Positions 24,061 to 35,917 of a DNA stretch of 64,000 bases are shown here, in pieces. This DNA is from Mytilus edulis. Lineage: Eukaryota > Mollusca > Bivalvia > Mytilida > Mytilidae. The DNA lies in the NCBI RefSeq assembly GCF_963676685.1, contig NC_092345.1, positions 48,257,838 through 48,321,837 of the forward strand. The letters run 5' to 3'. Numbering within the stretch: the first letter of the stretch is position 1; the number at the start of each line of letters is the position of its first letter. Both the position numbers and the translations under genes were made by a program. The notes under the pieces are model-generated. The model saw only the letters and a program-made list of their open reading frames with translations, made no database searches and was not told where the DNA came from.

Positions 24061-24195
24061 GAAAGTCCCTTCAACTTGGTACTTGTTTGGCTTTATAAAT
24101 ATTTTGATATGAGCGTCACTGATGAGTCTTATGTAGACGAAACGCGCGTCTGGCGTACTAAATTATAATCCTGGTACCTTTGGTAACTATCCCTA
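24061..24195 (+). mobile_element. Family E element carrying a hammerhead (copy 1)
   Basis: Shares with 28400-28560 (opposite strand) the string TTTTGATATGAGCGTCACTG, then the ribozyme, then TACTAAATTATAATCCTGG. It ends near TACCTTTGGTAACTA. It looks like the 3' half of a short noncoding retroelement. Confidence 0.75.
24113..24156 (+). ncRNA. Hammerhead ribozyme, intact core (type I, short stem III)
   Basis: The CUGAUGA core is at 24119-24125. Stem II is GUCU (24126-24129) with AGAC (24135-24138) and a UAUGU loop. GAAA is at 24139-24142. Stem III is the minimal A-U, C-G pair closed by GCGC. The cleavage triplet GUC is 24148-24150. Stem I pairs GCGUCA (24113-24118) with UGGCGU (24151-24156): four Watson-Crick pairs and two G-U wobbles. 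All conserved core bases are present, so self-cleavage after 24150 is predicted. Confidence 0.85.
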
Positions 24196-26639
24196 CTCAA
24201 ATGGCTGTATCAAAAGCTCAAACACATCAAACAAATTAAATGAACAACAACTGTCATATTCCTGATTTGATACAGGCATTTTCCTATGTAGAATATAGTG
24301 AACTAAACCTAGTTTTATAGCTAGCTTAACCTCTCACTTGTATTACAGTCGTATAAAATTCCATTTTATTGACAACTATGTGTGAACAAACAAACAGACA
24401 TATAGGTAAAAATGTCAAAATTTAGGGTAAAGAAGTCAACATTGTGTTATAATCTTAATAATCATTAAAAAAACCAAACAAATATGTATAAACGTAGCAC
24501 AAACTGTATTTTACAGGGTGGAAGTTATAACCTCTCCCACTGTATTTTTACAGGGTCACAGGTACCACAGATTTGAAACTTTAAAAATATTATTTGAATT
24601 TTATCGGTTTCTCACTTGAAAAATTCTGCAATAGCAAACAAAGTAATGGACAAGCAAGACACATTTTGTTGCCATAGAAAGACTTTTTATCATTTAAACT
24701 TCTGAATTAAAGACCTAGTATTTGAAAAGGGATGTTGAAATATCAACAAAAAATAAAAACAATCAAAGCAAAACATCAAACAAATGCCATTGCATATGCT
24801 TACACTACTTGGTAAATAATATCCTCGAAAACTAACAATCCACGACCAGCGACACTAAGAAAGGTGGTCTAATACAAATGTATGATCACACATGCATACT
24901 GCATGCACTACGTCATCTTTCCTGCCCTCCAGTTACATAATCAAATTTCAGTATGTGCAACAGGACACACATGCTTCCTTGTAGTTTTCTGAAAAAGTGT
25001 AATTAATTACTGTTACTACACTTCCTAAAACGACGAATTACTTAATAAATTGCTCAACAAACTTAAGTTCCTGTTTGGGTAGTTCAGTCCTTGTATTAGG
25101 TTTTCGATTTTCAAATATTTTGGCTTCAATTATCATTGAAGAGAATTTTATTTTTAAATACCATATATTGGGCAGTATGTTTCTCTTATCGTCAAACCAT
25201 TGCAAATCAAAATTAAAATTTAGATTTACAAATAGTTTTGCAAAAACTGTAATCAGTTAAGGATTTATTGAAAAATTAGTATATACCTTTCAAATCTGTG
25301 AAATAATAGAAGTATTAAACTTTTAATCGGAAATTTCTTTTTTTACCGCCAGACAATCTTTAAATACGCCAACTAAATAATTTCCTTAAAACACAATCGA
25401 GACAAGTTACGTAATCTTTCGGTTTATATATGATGATAACAAGAGGCAGTTAATATTGATGTTTCATAACACAACAAGACAAACTAGTACCAAATAGTAT
25501 TAAGAGGTTCACATATTGGTATATCGAATCTTTCTTATGCTATGAAAAGCAAGTGTTTAAAAACTTATTACTTCTGAAAACGTTTTACAATTACTCTAGA
25601 TGCTCTGTTCTTGTTTTTAAAGTTGGCTGATTACAAATGTCTACATGTCTACCCTGAAATACTTGGAAATTGGCCATTTCATTTTGAATACATGTACAAA
25701 AGAAACATCGGAACTCTTTCGAATTCAGTAAAATTGGTAATTGTTGACTATTCATGAATTCACAATGCCTAGTAAGTAACCTTCAATTTCATAGGTAGTT
25801 GATTATTTCTTTTTCTAAACGAATGTCAAACAGAATTTTATTTTGGTAACAACATAGGCCACTTCTCAGCGTCATGTGGTGGTGTTAGAATGGCAACAAT
25901 GTTTTGTTTTTTATTTCTAAACGCCGCTCTTTTCAGTAAAAATACTAACTGGTGGTGTTTAACGGCTATGACTAACTTATTCAGTAACAATCAACTTGTT
26001 TTGGTGTGCATTTTACTCGTTTAAATATATTGCTTTTGACAGTTAATTTTTTAAATAAGTATAATATATCCTTGACATTTCCATGATTCATATATTAAGT
26101 TTTGTTCTTGTAAAATACAATTGGAACAGATTCAACGTGGACTATAGGTTGCAGTCCTGTAATTGATATCCATAAAAAAAAAAATAGGATACAAGTTTCA
26201 GTTCAACAAAAAAATTTAAATCAAACAGAAAAAAAATGATTCAAGAAAAACAGTTATGCACCGGAAACTGAAGTTAAAATACAGAACTGGTACAAATGCT
26301 ACACAATGAAACGACCGGTAAATTTTTGCTTTGTTATCCTCAACTAATGTTGGTATTTCAGTAATACTCCACTAGTTCAGGGAGAACATTACACTACTTC
26401 CAATTAAAATACTTTTTTTTTATCTAATTATATAGTTCCTTAGAATATTAGAACCATTTGGACCAAAAAACTCGGCAAATATTTTCGATTCTCTACATCA
26501 TAAGCTTTGAAATGAAGGCAAATTCATAAAAGTATATCGGACGTTTGAAATTTATAATGTGTTGTTTCAATTTGTTTTTTACAGTACTAGCTTACTAGTA
26601 GCTTAGTTTGTACAGTATTCCTGTAATGTAATGTTGTCA
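24196..26639. other. Unassigned AT-rich stretch
   Basis: A short piece near 24237-24330 (CATATTCCTGATTTGATACA) resembles the family C tail. The remainder has no gene or clear repeat that I can support. Confidence 0.45.
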
Positions 26640-27428
26640 TTTTATTGATATAACTAACATAGCCATAAAAGTGCTAGGTTTGGCTAGCCACAAAACCAGG
26701 TTCAACCCACCATTTTTCTTAAAAAACTTTTGTCGTGTTAATGTCCTGTACCAAGTGAAGAACATGGCAGTTGTTATCTTTTATATAAAAATAGAAGATG
26801 TGGTATGATTGCCAATGAGACAACTCTCCACAAGAGACTAAATGACAACTTATAGAAATTAACAACTATATGTCATCGAACTGCCTTCAACAATGAGCAA
26901 AGCTTATTTTATCACCAAAGACCTTTAGTTAAAGCAAAAAGTCTTCAATGAGACAACTCTCCACAAGAGACTAAATGACAACATATAGAAATTAACAACT
27001 ATACATGTATGTCATCGAACTGTCTTCAACAATTAACAAAGCCAATACCGCATAGTCAGCTATAAAAGGCCCCGAAATAACAAATGTTAAACAATTTAAA
27101 CGAGAAAACTAAGGGGATCCCAACCCTCCCTCTAACCTGGGACAGTGGTGTAACAGTACACCATAAGAATGAACTATGAACATCAGTTGAAAAAGGCTTA
27201 ACTCATCAGATGGATACAAATTGAAATACATCTAACAAAATCAGAGAGTGAACGCAGTTCGTTTCTGTGTGTTTTTTATGGTCGATTTTTTTGTTGCACG
27301 TCGGTTTTTCTATTGTTTCGTTTTTTATCTTATAGTTTCCTCGGTTTTAGTTTGTAACCCGCGTTTGTTTCTCTCAATCGATTTATGACTTTTGAACAGC
27401 GGTATACTACCGTTGCCTTTATTTAGAC
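26640..27428. repeat. Nested family B and C copies
   Basis: 26640-26790 is the inverted family C end (CACAAAACCAGGTTCAACCC). 26795-26890 and 26947-27250 are two family B pieces that share ACAACTCTCCACAAGAGACT and start 150 bp apart. 27262-27428 is the inverted family C start (GACTTTTGAACAGCGGTATA). The order suggests that family B landed inside an inverted family C copy and was then partly duplicated. Confidence 0.65.
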
Positions 27429-28399
27429 GACCAATGCATCCCGTCAGGTTTTGATATAAACTTAAATTTACATCCTTACCTTAACTACTGTTGCCTCGAA
27501 TTGAGACATAACGTTATTGGAACAAAATAGTAAAAACCAAAAAAAATTAAAAAGAATTACAACTAAAACAATTTCAACTACGCAACTAGAAACGTTATTC
27601 CTCTAGTTGCATTATATATCGTGTATATCCACAACCTGTTTCATTTTCTTGAATTAGTTCATGTGTATTTTTGTAATGGTTAAAATTTCACATACATAAA
27701 TCATGTACGACCACGTCCTATTTTTTTCAATGTTGAAGCTCTGTATATGATCCACTAAAACATATGTGTGAGGCAACGCAAACATGATTTGTTATGCGAC
27801 AAAATTATAATATTGGCTCTTATCATTAGCCCCATCAGGATAACCAATCTTTGAATAAAAAGCATTTAGCATGTTTGATAAGCTCGTTTTACAAACCATA
27901 AGTACAAAATCAAAATACAGATTGTTACTGGTATAACTGTAGATTCGTTTCATTAAAATTTGTTTTCCTAGAAGTCCTTTATTGCTAAATTGTAAATACT
28001 TAGGTCTTAAGGTACGCAATTAGCTTCTATTTGGATAATTGAAAGTCACAAATCTTACCTTTACAAATAAAGATATATATGGTGTAACAAGAAATCTTTT
28101 ATTGTCAGAGAAGCCCCAAACATTGTATATTTTATGCGGTATTAAGTTCTCAATTTGAACTTGACTGCTGATCTTACTGAGAAGCCATTCTAAATTATTC
28201 GAAGCGCTTTGTAAACAAATAAACATAATTGCCATCCTTCATTAATAAACCCACATAGGACTAACAGGGGATAGCATACTAACTGTTTTGTAGAATCTCC
28301 TTCTGTAGTAAGATTATATTATATTTCTTCACTCAAGTACCGAAATTAAAGGTCCTTTAAATGGGAGATACAATTGGGAACAGGTTACAAAAATTGAGT
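27429..28399. other. Unassigned
   Basis: Two minus-strand frames of about 70 codons abut at 28019/28020 and have no recognised domain. No other feature is seen. Confidence 0.45.
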
Positions 28400-28560
28400 A
28401 TCAAATAGTTATCAAGTACCAGGATTATAATTTAGTACGCCAGACGCGCGTTTCGTCTACATAAGACTCATCAGTGACGCTCATATCAAAATATTTTTAA
28501 AGCGAAACAAGTACAAAGTTGAAGAGCATTGAGGATTCAAAAAAGGGGAGAAATATTCAT
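28400..28560 (-). mobile_element. Family E element carrying a hammerhead (copy 2)
   Basis: Minus strand. It runs from the CCTCAATGCTCTTCAACTTT segment through the ribozyme to ATAATCCTGGTACTTGATAA. Outside the ribozyme it matches copy 1 and the decayed copy at 35316. Confidence 0.75.
28437..28480 (-). ncRNA. Hammerhead ribozyme, intact core (second copy)
   Basis: On the minus strand, CUGAUGA is at 28474-28468, GAAA at 28454-28451 and GUC at 28445-28443. The 44-base ribozyme is identical to copy 1. Predicted cleavage lies between 28443 and 28442. Confidence 0.85.
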
Positions 28561-28570
28561 AATAGATAAA

Positions 28571-28665
28571 ATTGAGAATGGAAATGGGAAATGTGTCAAA
28601 AAGACAACAACCCGATCATAGAGCAGACAACAGCAGAAGGTCACCAACAAGTCAAACAATTTGAG
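28571..28665 (+). repeat. Family A 5' fragment
   Basis: ATTGAGAATGGAAATGGGAA through GAGCAGACAACAGCAGAAGG, then CACCAAC, matches 44378-44465. Confidence 0.7.
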
Positions 28666-28689
28666 AAATATAATCTTTTATATGGTTTA

Positions 28690-28765
28690 TAACCTGGGTT
28701 TGTAATTCGCTTAATCAATTTATGACTAAAAACAGTGGTTTACTACTGTTGGCTTTGTTTATCAG
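28690..28765 (-). repeat. Family C 5' fragment, inverted
   Basis: Diverged reverse copy: TCAATTTATGACTAAAAACA, then GTGGTTTACTACTGTTGGC. Confidence 0.5.
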
Positions 28766-29702
<937 letters not shown>

Positions 29703-29936
29703 GTTTGAAATGATGTTCATTTATGTTTCATACTTTAAAATGCATATGTAAAAAGGTACCTAATTACCTAGGAAAAGTTTTATTCAATTATAGTCAATAT
29801 ACAATTTTTAAAACTTCCCTAGAAAATTAATAGAGACGTGTTACACAAACTTCCTTAACATGTATAGGTTAGAATGTTCACTTTAGGCAGTTGACATGCA
29901 GATAGCTCATTCTGTGACAAAAAAGGTAGCACCATG

Positions 29937-29945
29937 TATAAATAT
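29937..29945 (+). promoter_or_regulatory. TATA box of the 30.5-kb Gly-rich gene
   Basis: TATAAATAT stands 46 bp before a strong splice donor (GTAAGT at 29992). Transcription should begin near 29965, giving a noncoding first exon of roughly 25-30 bases. Confidence 0.7.
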
Positions 29946-29964
29946 TGGGGAGAGGTACAAGCAA

Positions 29965-29991
29965 ATGCATACCGAATCTTGCTTTCAATAG
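29965..29991 (+). other. Noncoding first exon of the 30.5-kb gene (predicted)
   Basis: The sequence after the TATA box ends CTTTCAATAG followed by GTAAGT. The intron would run 29992-30495 and end in ATTCTAG. The start position is inferred from TATA spacing. Confidence 0.6.
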
Positions 29992-30504
29992 GTAAGTTGA
30001 AATCACATCTTTAAACCTTATTTTAAAAATTTTAGTATTTCTAACGTATTAACGTTATTCATTTTTCATCAAATTTTTTAAAGTGGTACTGTACTACTGA
30101 TTTTGACGATGTAAAAGTATAATATGTGTACTCACTGGAAATTTATCAACGATTTGAAATTATCTGTGTAAATGGATAGCAAATACTTAACATTCAGTCA
30201 CTTTTCTATGATTCTTTTCATCAAGGGAAGCTCAATATTGATTTGATCTCGCATTGCAATTAGTACATGAAAAACAAGTATTCAACTCATTTTCAAATTT
30301 TGAGGGCGTGATTCTTTTACACAAACTCCTGAAATTTTATCTAACGTATTTTTCAATCATACAAAATGGCTTGAAATGAAATAACCTGAAAATATCTTAA
30401 AAAGAACATATTTTGTAAACATTTTGATACACCTGTAACAAGATTATATTGTTTATAAGGTTGAGATGATTCCATGCATTTCTTAAATATTCTAGAAAAC
30501 CAAG

Positions 30505-30978
30505 ATGCAAGCCTACATTCTCCTTACCCTTTTCGCACTTTTCGCCTGTGCATTTGCCGGTGGATATGGCGGTGGCGGTGGATATGGCGGAGGGGGAGGT
30601 GGTGGATATGGTAAAGGATACGGAGGAGGTTATGGTGGATTAGGTAGAGGTGGTGGTTATGGAGGAGGCGGCTATGGAGGTGGCAAAGGATACGGAGGAG
30701 GATATGGTGGTCGTGGAGGTGGATATGGAGGAGGTGGTTACGGAGGTGGTAAAGGATACGGAGGAGGATACGGTGGTAGAGGTGGTGGTAGAGGTGGTGG
30801 TGGATATGGAGGAGGCGGTTATGGTGGAGGTAAAGGGTATGGAGGAGGATATGGCGGTGGTCGTGGGGGTGGATATGGCGGCGGTCGTGGTGGTGGATAT
30901 GGCGGAGGTAAAGGATACGGAGGAGGATATGGTGGTGGAGGTGGTGGCGGATACGGCGGAAAAGGTTACGGCCGATAA
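30505..30978 (+). CDS. Secreted glycine-rich protein (shell-matrix/mantle type)
   Basis: 157 residues. An N-terminal signal peptide, MQAYILLTLFALFACAFA, has a likely cut before GGYGGG. The mature part is nearly all Gly and Tyr, with some Lys and Arg, in repeated blocks such as GYGGGKGYGGGYGG, broken by GRGGG. It ends GYGGKGYGR. Such proteins include shematrin-like and other Gly-rich shell-matrix proteins of bivalves, thought to be laid down in the organic framework of shell or periostracum; that role is inference from composition. The first in-frame ATG follows the splice acceptor (TTCTAG at 30495) by nine bases, so the start is secure. A TATA box and noncoding exon lie upstream, and a possible 3'-UTR donor follows at 31015. 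Frames on the other strand and in frame +2 across this region are shadows. Confidence 0.9.
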   Translation: MQAYILLTLFALFACAFAGGYGGGGGYGGGGGGGYGKGYGGGYGGLGRGGGYGGGGYGGGKGYGGGYGGRGGGYGGGGYGGGKGYGGGYGGRGGGRGGGGYGGGGYGGGKGYGGGYGGGRGGGYGGGRGGGYGGGKGYGGGYGGGGGGGYGGKGYGR

Positions 30979-31006
30979 AGAGTTGGAGTTAAGCAATACA
31001 TTTCGT

Positions 31007-31020
31007 AATAAAAGGTAAAT
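31007..31020 (+). promoter_or_regulatory. Poly(A) signal or 3'-UTR splice donor after the 30.5-kb gene
   Basis: AATAAA at 31007-31012 overlaps AAAAG/GTAAAT (donor at 31015). The transcript could end here, or be spliced as at the sister gene at 46.4 kb, which has a clear donor 32 bases after its stop. Confidence 0.45.
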
Positions 31021-32987
31021 GAAATAGTTTATTATTAGAAAACGGATACATTTATGAGTCTTTCTGTAATGAAATACCATATCCTCTTTAACCTGGGAGC
31101 TGTAATCGATGTTCATTATCATATATTAAAAATTGGTTGCTTTAAAAAGATTACCATCGTAATAGTTGGAATAAAAGGGAATTACAGTGTCTTTAAAGTA
31201 CACATGTATAATACAATGGCTGAAACAATTCCTCGTAAACTGAATGTTATAGATCCTATAGATCAACTCGCTGTATTTGGCAAACACCTTCGGTTCCCCA
31301 ATGTTCTTCAGCTCGTTCTTCTTTTTGCCTTTTTAACTTGTTTTATTCGAGCATTACTGACAAGTATTTCTTAGATGAAAGGTGTAAAAAATTAGGTATC
31401 TTTGATGAGTTTATCTATCAGACATCGATGTAATATTTGTTTAATGACGAATATGCTCAAAAAGTTTTAACCTCAGTCCCTTGATGTCTTCATTTCTTCC
31501 AATGTAAACATTTTTGAACACATTTTGATCACCCCTGGCATTTGTAAAGTTCGTGATTGTCAGTTTTAGTTTTTATGTTATGTTTTGCATTATGCTGTTT
31601 CAGCCTGTTTGTGTTTTGATTTTTTTTCGTTTTTACTCAATGGGATTGCCAGTTTATTTTTTTCTTTAAAATAAAGTCATGCATGTGATGAGATTAGTAA
31701 ATCAATTTCATATATGCGCCGTTTAGTCTATCAGTTTTAATTTTTAACTTACCAGAACCATTTTCCATAGTGTGATTCCTTTTGGGTAACTCAGTAAAAA
31801 TAACGAAACCAAAAGTCAGTTGACAATGAATTAGGTTTTATTTAAGTTAATAATAGTTTGATGCATAAGCTTAGAGACCAAATGGCTAATTTTAAGTAGC
31901 AGTATGTCTTTGTATGATGTATTGTTAGCTCATAACGGTATATACAGTGTTCCTTTATTTTTGGATTGATATCATGTTCAACTTTAGTTTTGTGTACAGT
32001 TGTTTGTATTTCGGTCTTTTAATTTTTTGCTATGGCTTTGTCAGTGTATTTTGACTTATGTGTTTGAATATCCCCTTTGTAAGTTTCACCTTTCCTTTAA
32101 CAAAATCAATAGGCGATTATAATCCTTTATTATAGTGAAAAAACTGACTACTAGATAGATGTTTATAATACGTGTACGTGTAGCAAGGATAACTTAACGG
32201 TTTAGTAATTAAGTCTTCATATTTAAGAGAAAAAAGCACCAATCAGTATCATTTATTTCGAAAATCAGATATACAAATAACGTTTTTTTTTAGTAAGCTG
32301 CTGAAAGGGATATCATTCTTAGAAATAACAGGACCGTTTATTTCCAACCTTTTCAAAAAATCCTTTCTAAGATTCTAAATAAAAGGATATTTTACTTCTT
32401 TTTCGCAAGAGTTCTTAAAAATTCTTTAAGAAACTAAATATTCCAAACAAATTTTTGATACCCTTAAAATTCATTAACATACTGGTGGTCACAAAACAGT
32501 TAGGAAAAGTCCTTTCCGTGACATTTTATATAATTTCTTTTACCTCTTTAATGTTGTAAGATTCTTATTCTTGATCAAATGCCGATAGTTTTGTTGGACA
32601 TAACTAAAATAACAATACGTAAAGATTTACTGAACAGAAGAGTGTTTAAATATCATAGTGCTATTAGCTACGAGCCGCAAAAATGTGCCCAAGTAAAGGA
32701 ACTCTCCTTTTCTAGAACTTTATTCTAAGCATGTCAAAAGATGATTTTTACGCAATCCTCAATTAATCAGATATTTCAATATATTTTATTTATGAATTAC
32801 TGTATAATACAAATGAAATACAATACTTATACTTTTTGTTGTTTATTTCTAGGATGGGAAAAGAGTTGTACCTCTGTAGCTGAATTTACGACCTTTCAGT
32901 ATAATAAAACCCTCTGTGCCAGATTTGTCTTTTTATTCTATAAATAGCCATATGAGTATATGAGCCAGTGAATTGGTAATCGCAAAC
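31021..32987. other. Intergenic with decayed retroelement tails
   Basis: A 106-codon frame at 31054-31374 ends in a hydrophobic segment (FPNVLQLVLLFAFLTCFIRA) and has no recognised domain. Stretches at about 31540-31680 and 31960-32105 resemble the family D tail (GTTTTTACTCAATGGGATTG; GCTATGGCTTTGTCAGTGTA). No gene is supported. Confidence 0.4.
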
Positions 32988-33024
32988 TCCCCCCCCCCCC
33001 CCAAAAAAAAAAAATATATATATA
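32988..33024. repeat. Poly-C / poly-A / (TA)n junction
   Basis: A run of C is followed directly by a run of A and then TATATATATA. This is low-complexity sequence, possibly at an old insertion edge. Confidence 0.8.
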
Positions 33025-33146
33025 CTTCAATGGAAAGGCAACACAACAACACAAATGTTCAACAAGACAATATGGTCACTGTGTGTGGGTTTTTTTTAAT
33101 GATTGGTAGTCAACAGCTTTGAAAGGGAAGACGATAGCGGAACTTG

Positions 33147-33600
33147 TGTAAATAAAGGCAACAGTAGTATACCGCTGTTCAAACTCATAAATCAATGGAC
33201 AAAAAATAAAATCGGGGTAACAAACTAAAACTGAGGGAAACGCATTAAATATAAGAGGAGAACAACGACACAACACTACAATGTAGCACACACATAAACG
33301 GACCAAGCATCAGACAAAATCCCACGAGAAAAACAAATATAACATCAAAACCAAATACATGAATTTGGGATAGACAAGTACCGAGACACGTCTTATCGCA
33401 ATGTGAATTTACACTTCAAATTAAGAGAAAACAAACGACGCAACGTTAAATTGTAACACACACAGAAACGAACTATAATATAACAATGGCCATATTCCTG
33501 ACTTGGTACAGGACATTTTTAAAGAACAAAATGGCGGATTGAACCTGGGTTTGTGGCATGCCAAACCTCCCCTTTTATAGCCATGTGAAATATAACATTA
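33147..33600 (+). repeat. Dispersed family C copy 2
   Basis: Nearly identical to 21678-22086, but it continues past GTGGCATGCC into AAACCTCCCCTTTTATAGCC. Copy 1 is therefore shortened at its right end. An open frame on the minus strand (33076-33306) is part of the repeat. Confidence 0.85.
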
Positions 33601-34442
33601 AAATGACAACTCAACACCACAGGACTACATGACTACATGACTAGTAATCAGTGTATGTGAGAGGTTTAAAAGACAATAAAGAAGTAACTTAAGTTCTTCA
33701 ATCGACTTTCACCATTTCAAAATACCCTAGATGACCCTCCTCTTTTTTATGGTATTGATTCTCAATATTTAGTTTTGTGAATAGTGCTTTGTTCGTTTGG
33801 ACCCTTGCCTTCTGTTTTTGTGGGTTTTTTTTGCAACCCTCTATTATCTTCTTACTCCTGCATATATTTAATAATATTTGAAAGGTCAAACATATGGTTG
33901 TGTCGTCTTTCGTTTGTTTGTTTCTGAATAATTACACATATGATAACGTATTTGGGAAATTTCGATCAGTATGTTTCTGTCTTCGCAAATCTATAGTAGA
34001 TTTGTGTTTGTTATTGGAAGTATATTTTACAGTTATCGTCAGTCAAGGACGTTGATACTCCACACAGTTTTTTTTCAAATATCCAAAGTCAAAGTACAAC
34101 CAAACATAAATGTTAAAACAGGCGGATAAACACGAAATCCAAACCACATTAGACGTGGTGAGTCGATGTTTTAAGACTCGACATCTGCGTGAGTATCAAC
34201 AATAATACGTATTGTTCTAAAATTATCATAATCATTTTAAATACTGTAATACTGAAGTTGGAAAATGATGTACTTAAATAACATTTGATTCCACTGTTCT
34301 AATGCGTCAGATGACCATTTCTACTATAGGTGTCTCCATTAATATTGAAAAGTCAAAAGTGCTCGAAAATTAATAAAACCAATACCAACTGTAGTTTAAT
34401 GCAAACGTACTGGCTTCAGACCTAGTGACACCCTCTCAGAAT
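33601..34442. other. Unassigned
   Basis: A short hairpin-like piece lies near 34150-34190 (GAGTCGATG ... GACTCGACATC). No gene was found. Confidence 0.45.
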
Positions 34443-34449
34443 TACAAAT

Positions 34450-34804
34450 GAGCCGCCGTGGTGTAGTGGTTTGTGCATCGGACTACTAACACAAAGGTCC
34501 CTGGTTCAATTCCCGTCTGGAATGAAAATTTCATGGACTGAATTTTCGGCGCTCCCTTGACACCGTTTGCAAGTATGGTCTTGAGGAAACGATGATAGTC
34601 CGTCGGAAGGAGACGATAAATGGCTGGCCCGTGTTAAGAGAGAGCCATATCTCTTGCACGTTAAAGACACCCTTGTAGATTTCGAAAAAGAGCAGGCTAA
34701 TGCCGCTACAAGGCAGCACTCACACCCGCAAAGTGGAAAGGGATTAATATAAGTTGCACAACTTGTTTCCCAATCCTCTATAATTAAATATGTCTAAACT
34801 AAAC
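34450..34804 (+). mobile_element. tRNA-derived SINE, full length, 7-bp target duplication
   Basis: The tRNA-like head has an A box (TGGTGTAGTGG near 34458) and a B box (GGTTCAATTCC at 34503-34513). The body carries GACGATAAATGGCTGGCCCG and the GCACGTTAAAGACACC motif of conserved metazoan SINE central domains. The tail ends TCTAAACTAAAC. TACAAAT flanks both sides (34443-34449 and 34805-34811). A minus-strand frame at 34531-34719 is incidental. Confidence 0.85.
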
Positions 34805-34811
34805 TACAAAT

Positions 34812-35315
34812 AGTGGTATCAACCCAGCAGTTATCAAAAGTATATTTTAGTTTTTACCGCATTAGAACCTTATGAAAACAAGGATATGTTGTATGATTGC
34901 ATATAAGACAACTACATCAAAATTCAAATGTAGTGAATACAACAAATATGATTACAAATTTACCGAACTCCAATGAAAAATGAAAAAGGAAATTCTCCTA
35001 ACAGATCAGAAAATCAAAAGCTAAACACATCAAGTGAATAGAAAACAACTATCATATTCAATTTTTATTGATATAAGCTATTATAGATTTCCGTATGACC
35101 TTCAACAAAAATATGAAAACCCATACTGTAGAGTTGACTATAAAAGACACAGATATGATTAATGTGACACAATACAATAATGAAAACAAATGGTCTAATA
35201 TATAACTAAACAAATTACGAGTAAAAAATAGGACGGACATACACTTACGACAACTACTGAACTACCGGTTTCTGAATTGGGACAAGCACATAAAGAATGT
35301 GGCGGAGTTAATAGT
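34812..35315. other. Unassigned
   Basis: Weak traces of family B wording are visible (GTATGATTGCATATAAGACA near 34890). Nothing firm is present. Confidence 0.4.
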
Positions 35316-35480
35316 TATCAAAGGTACCAGGCTTATGCCTTTATTCGCCAGATGCGTGTTTCGTCTACATAATACTCATTAGTGACGTACAAAGTTGAAG
35401 AGCATTGAGGACCCGAAATTCAAAAAAGTTATACCAAATACGGCCAAGGTAATCTATGCCTGGGATAAGAAAATCCGTTG
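35316..35480 (-). mobile_element. Family E element with a dead hammerhead (copy 3)
   Basis: Same layout as copies 1 and 2. The ribozyme at 35345-35388 has CUAAUGA in place of CUGAUGA, and a mismatched stem II (GUAU/AGAC), so cleavage is not expected. It extends to CCTGGGATAAGAAAATCCGT at its far end, showing more of the 5' region than copies 1 and 2. Confidence 0.75.
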
Positions 35481-35917
35481 TATTTCGAATAATGCATACT
35501 TTTGCAAACATTAAATTTATAAAAGTTACCATGTGTATGACCGCTCGACCCTCCTTTGAACTAGCAGAGGTGTAATTGATTAAATGGAAAATGAAATAAA
35601 AATAATAAGATGATTTCTATCGTGTTTTCTAAGAAATGTTTTCATTTTGATTAATTTATTTTGTATTTTCTTTCTTATGAGTTTTTTTGTAACAATTTAT
35701 GCAATCATTACTGTAGATAATGGTGTGCATTTTAATCTAGTTAATAAATATTACTTTTCGAGAAATCATTGTTTGAGACAAATGTATTTAAGTAACTGAT
35801 ATCTGTAAGACATTTTAGATGATTAGTACTGATCCGATACCAAATTTAGTTGCCTGTCAATTTCAACCGGAAATGGTCGGACCATATGAGTATAATACTC
35901 GTTTGGTTATTAACGGG

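Noticed and set aside
30640-31122. Frames of Ser/Thr-rich (minus) and Asp/Val/Glu-rich (plus) type over the Gly-rich gene
   Set aside because: They are shadows of the GGN/TAY codon repeats; the Gly-rich frame has the signal peptide and splice context.
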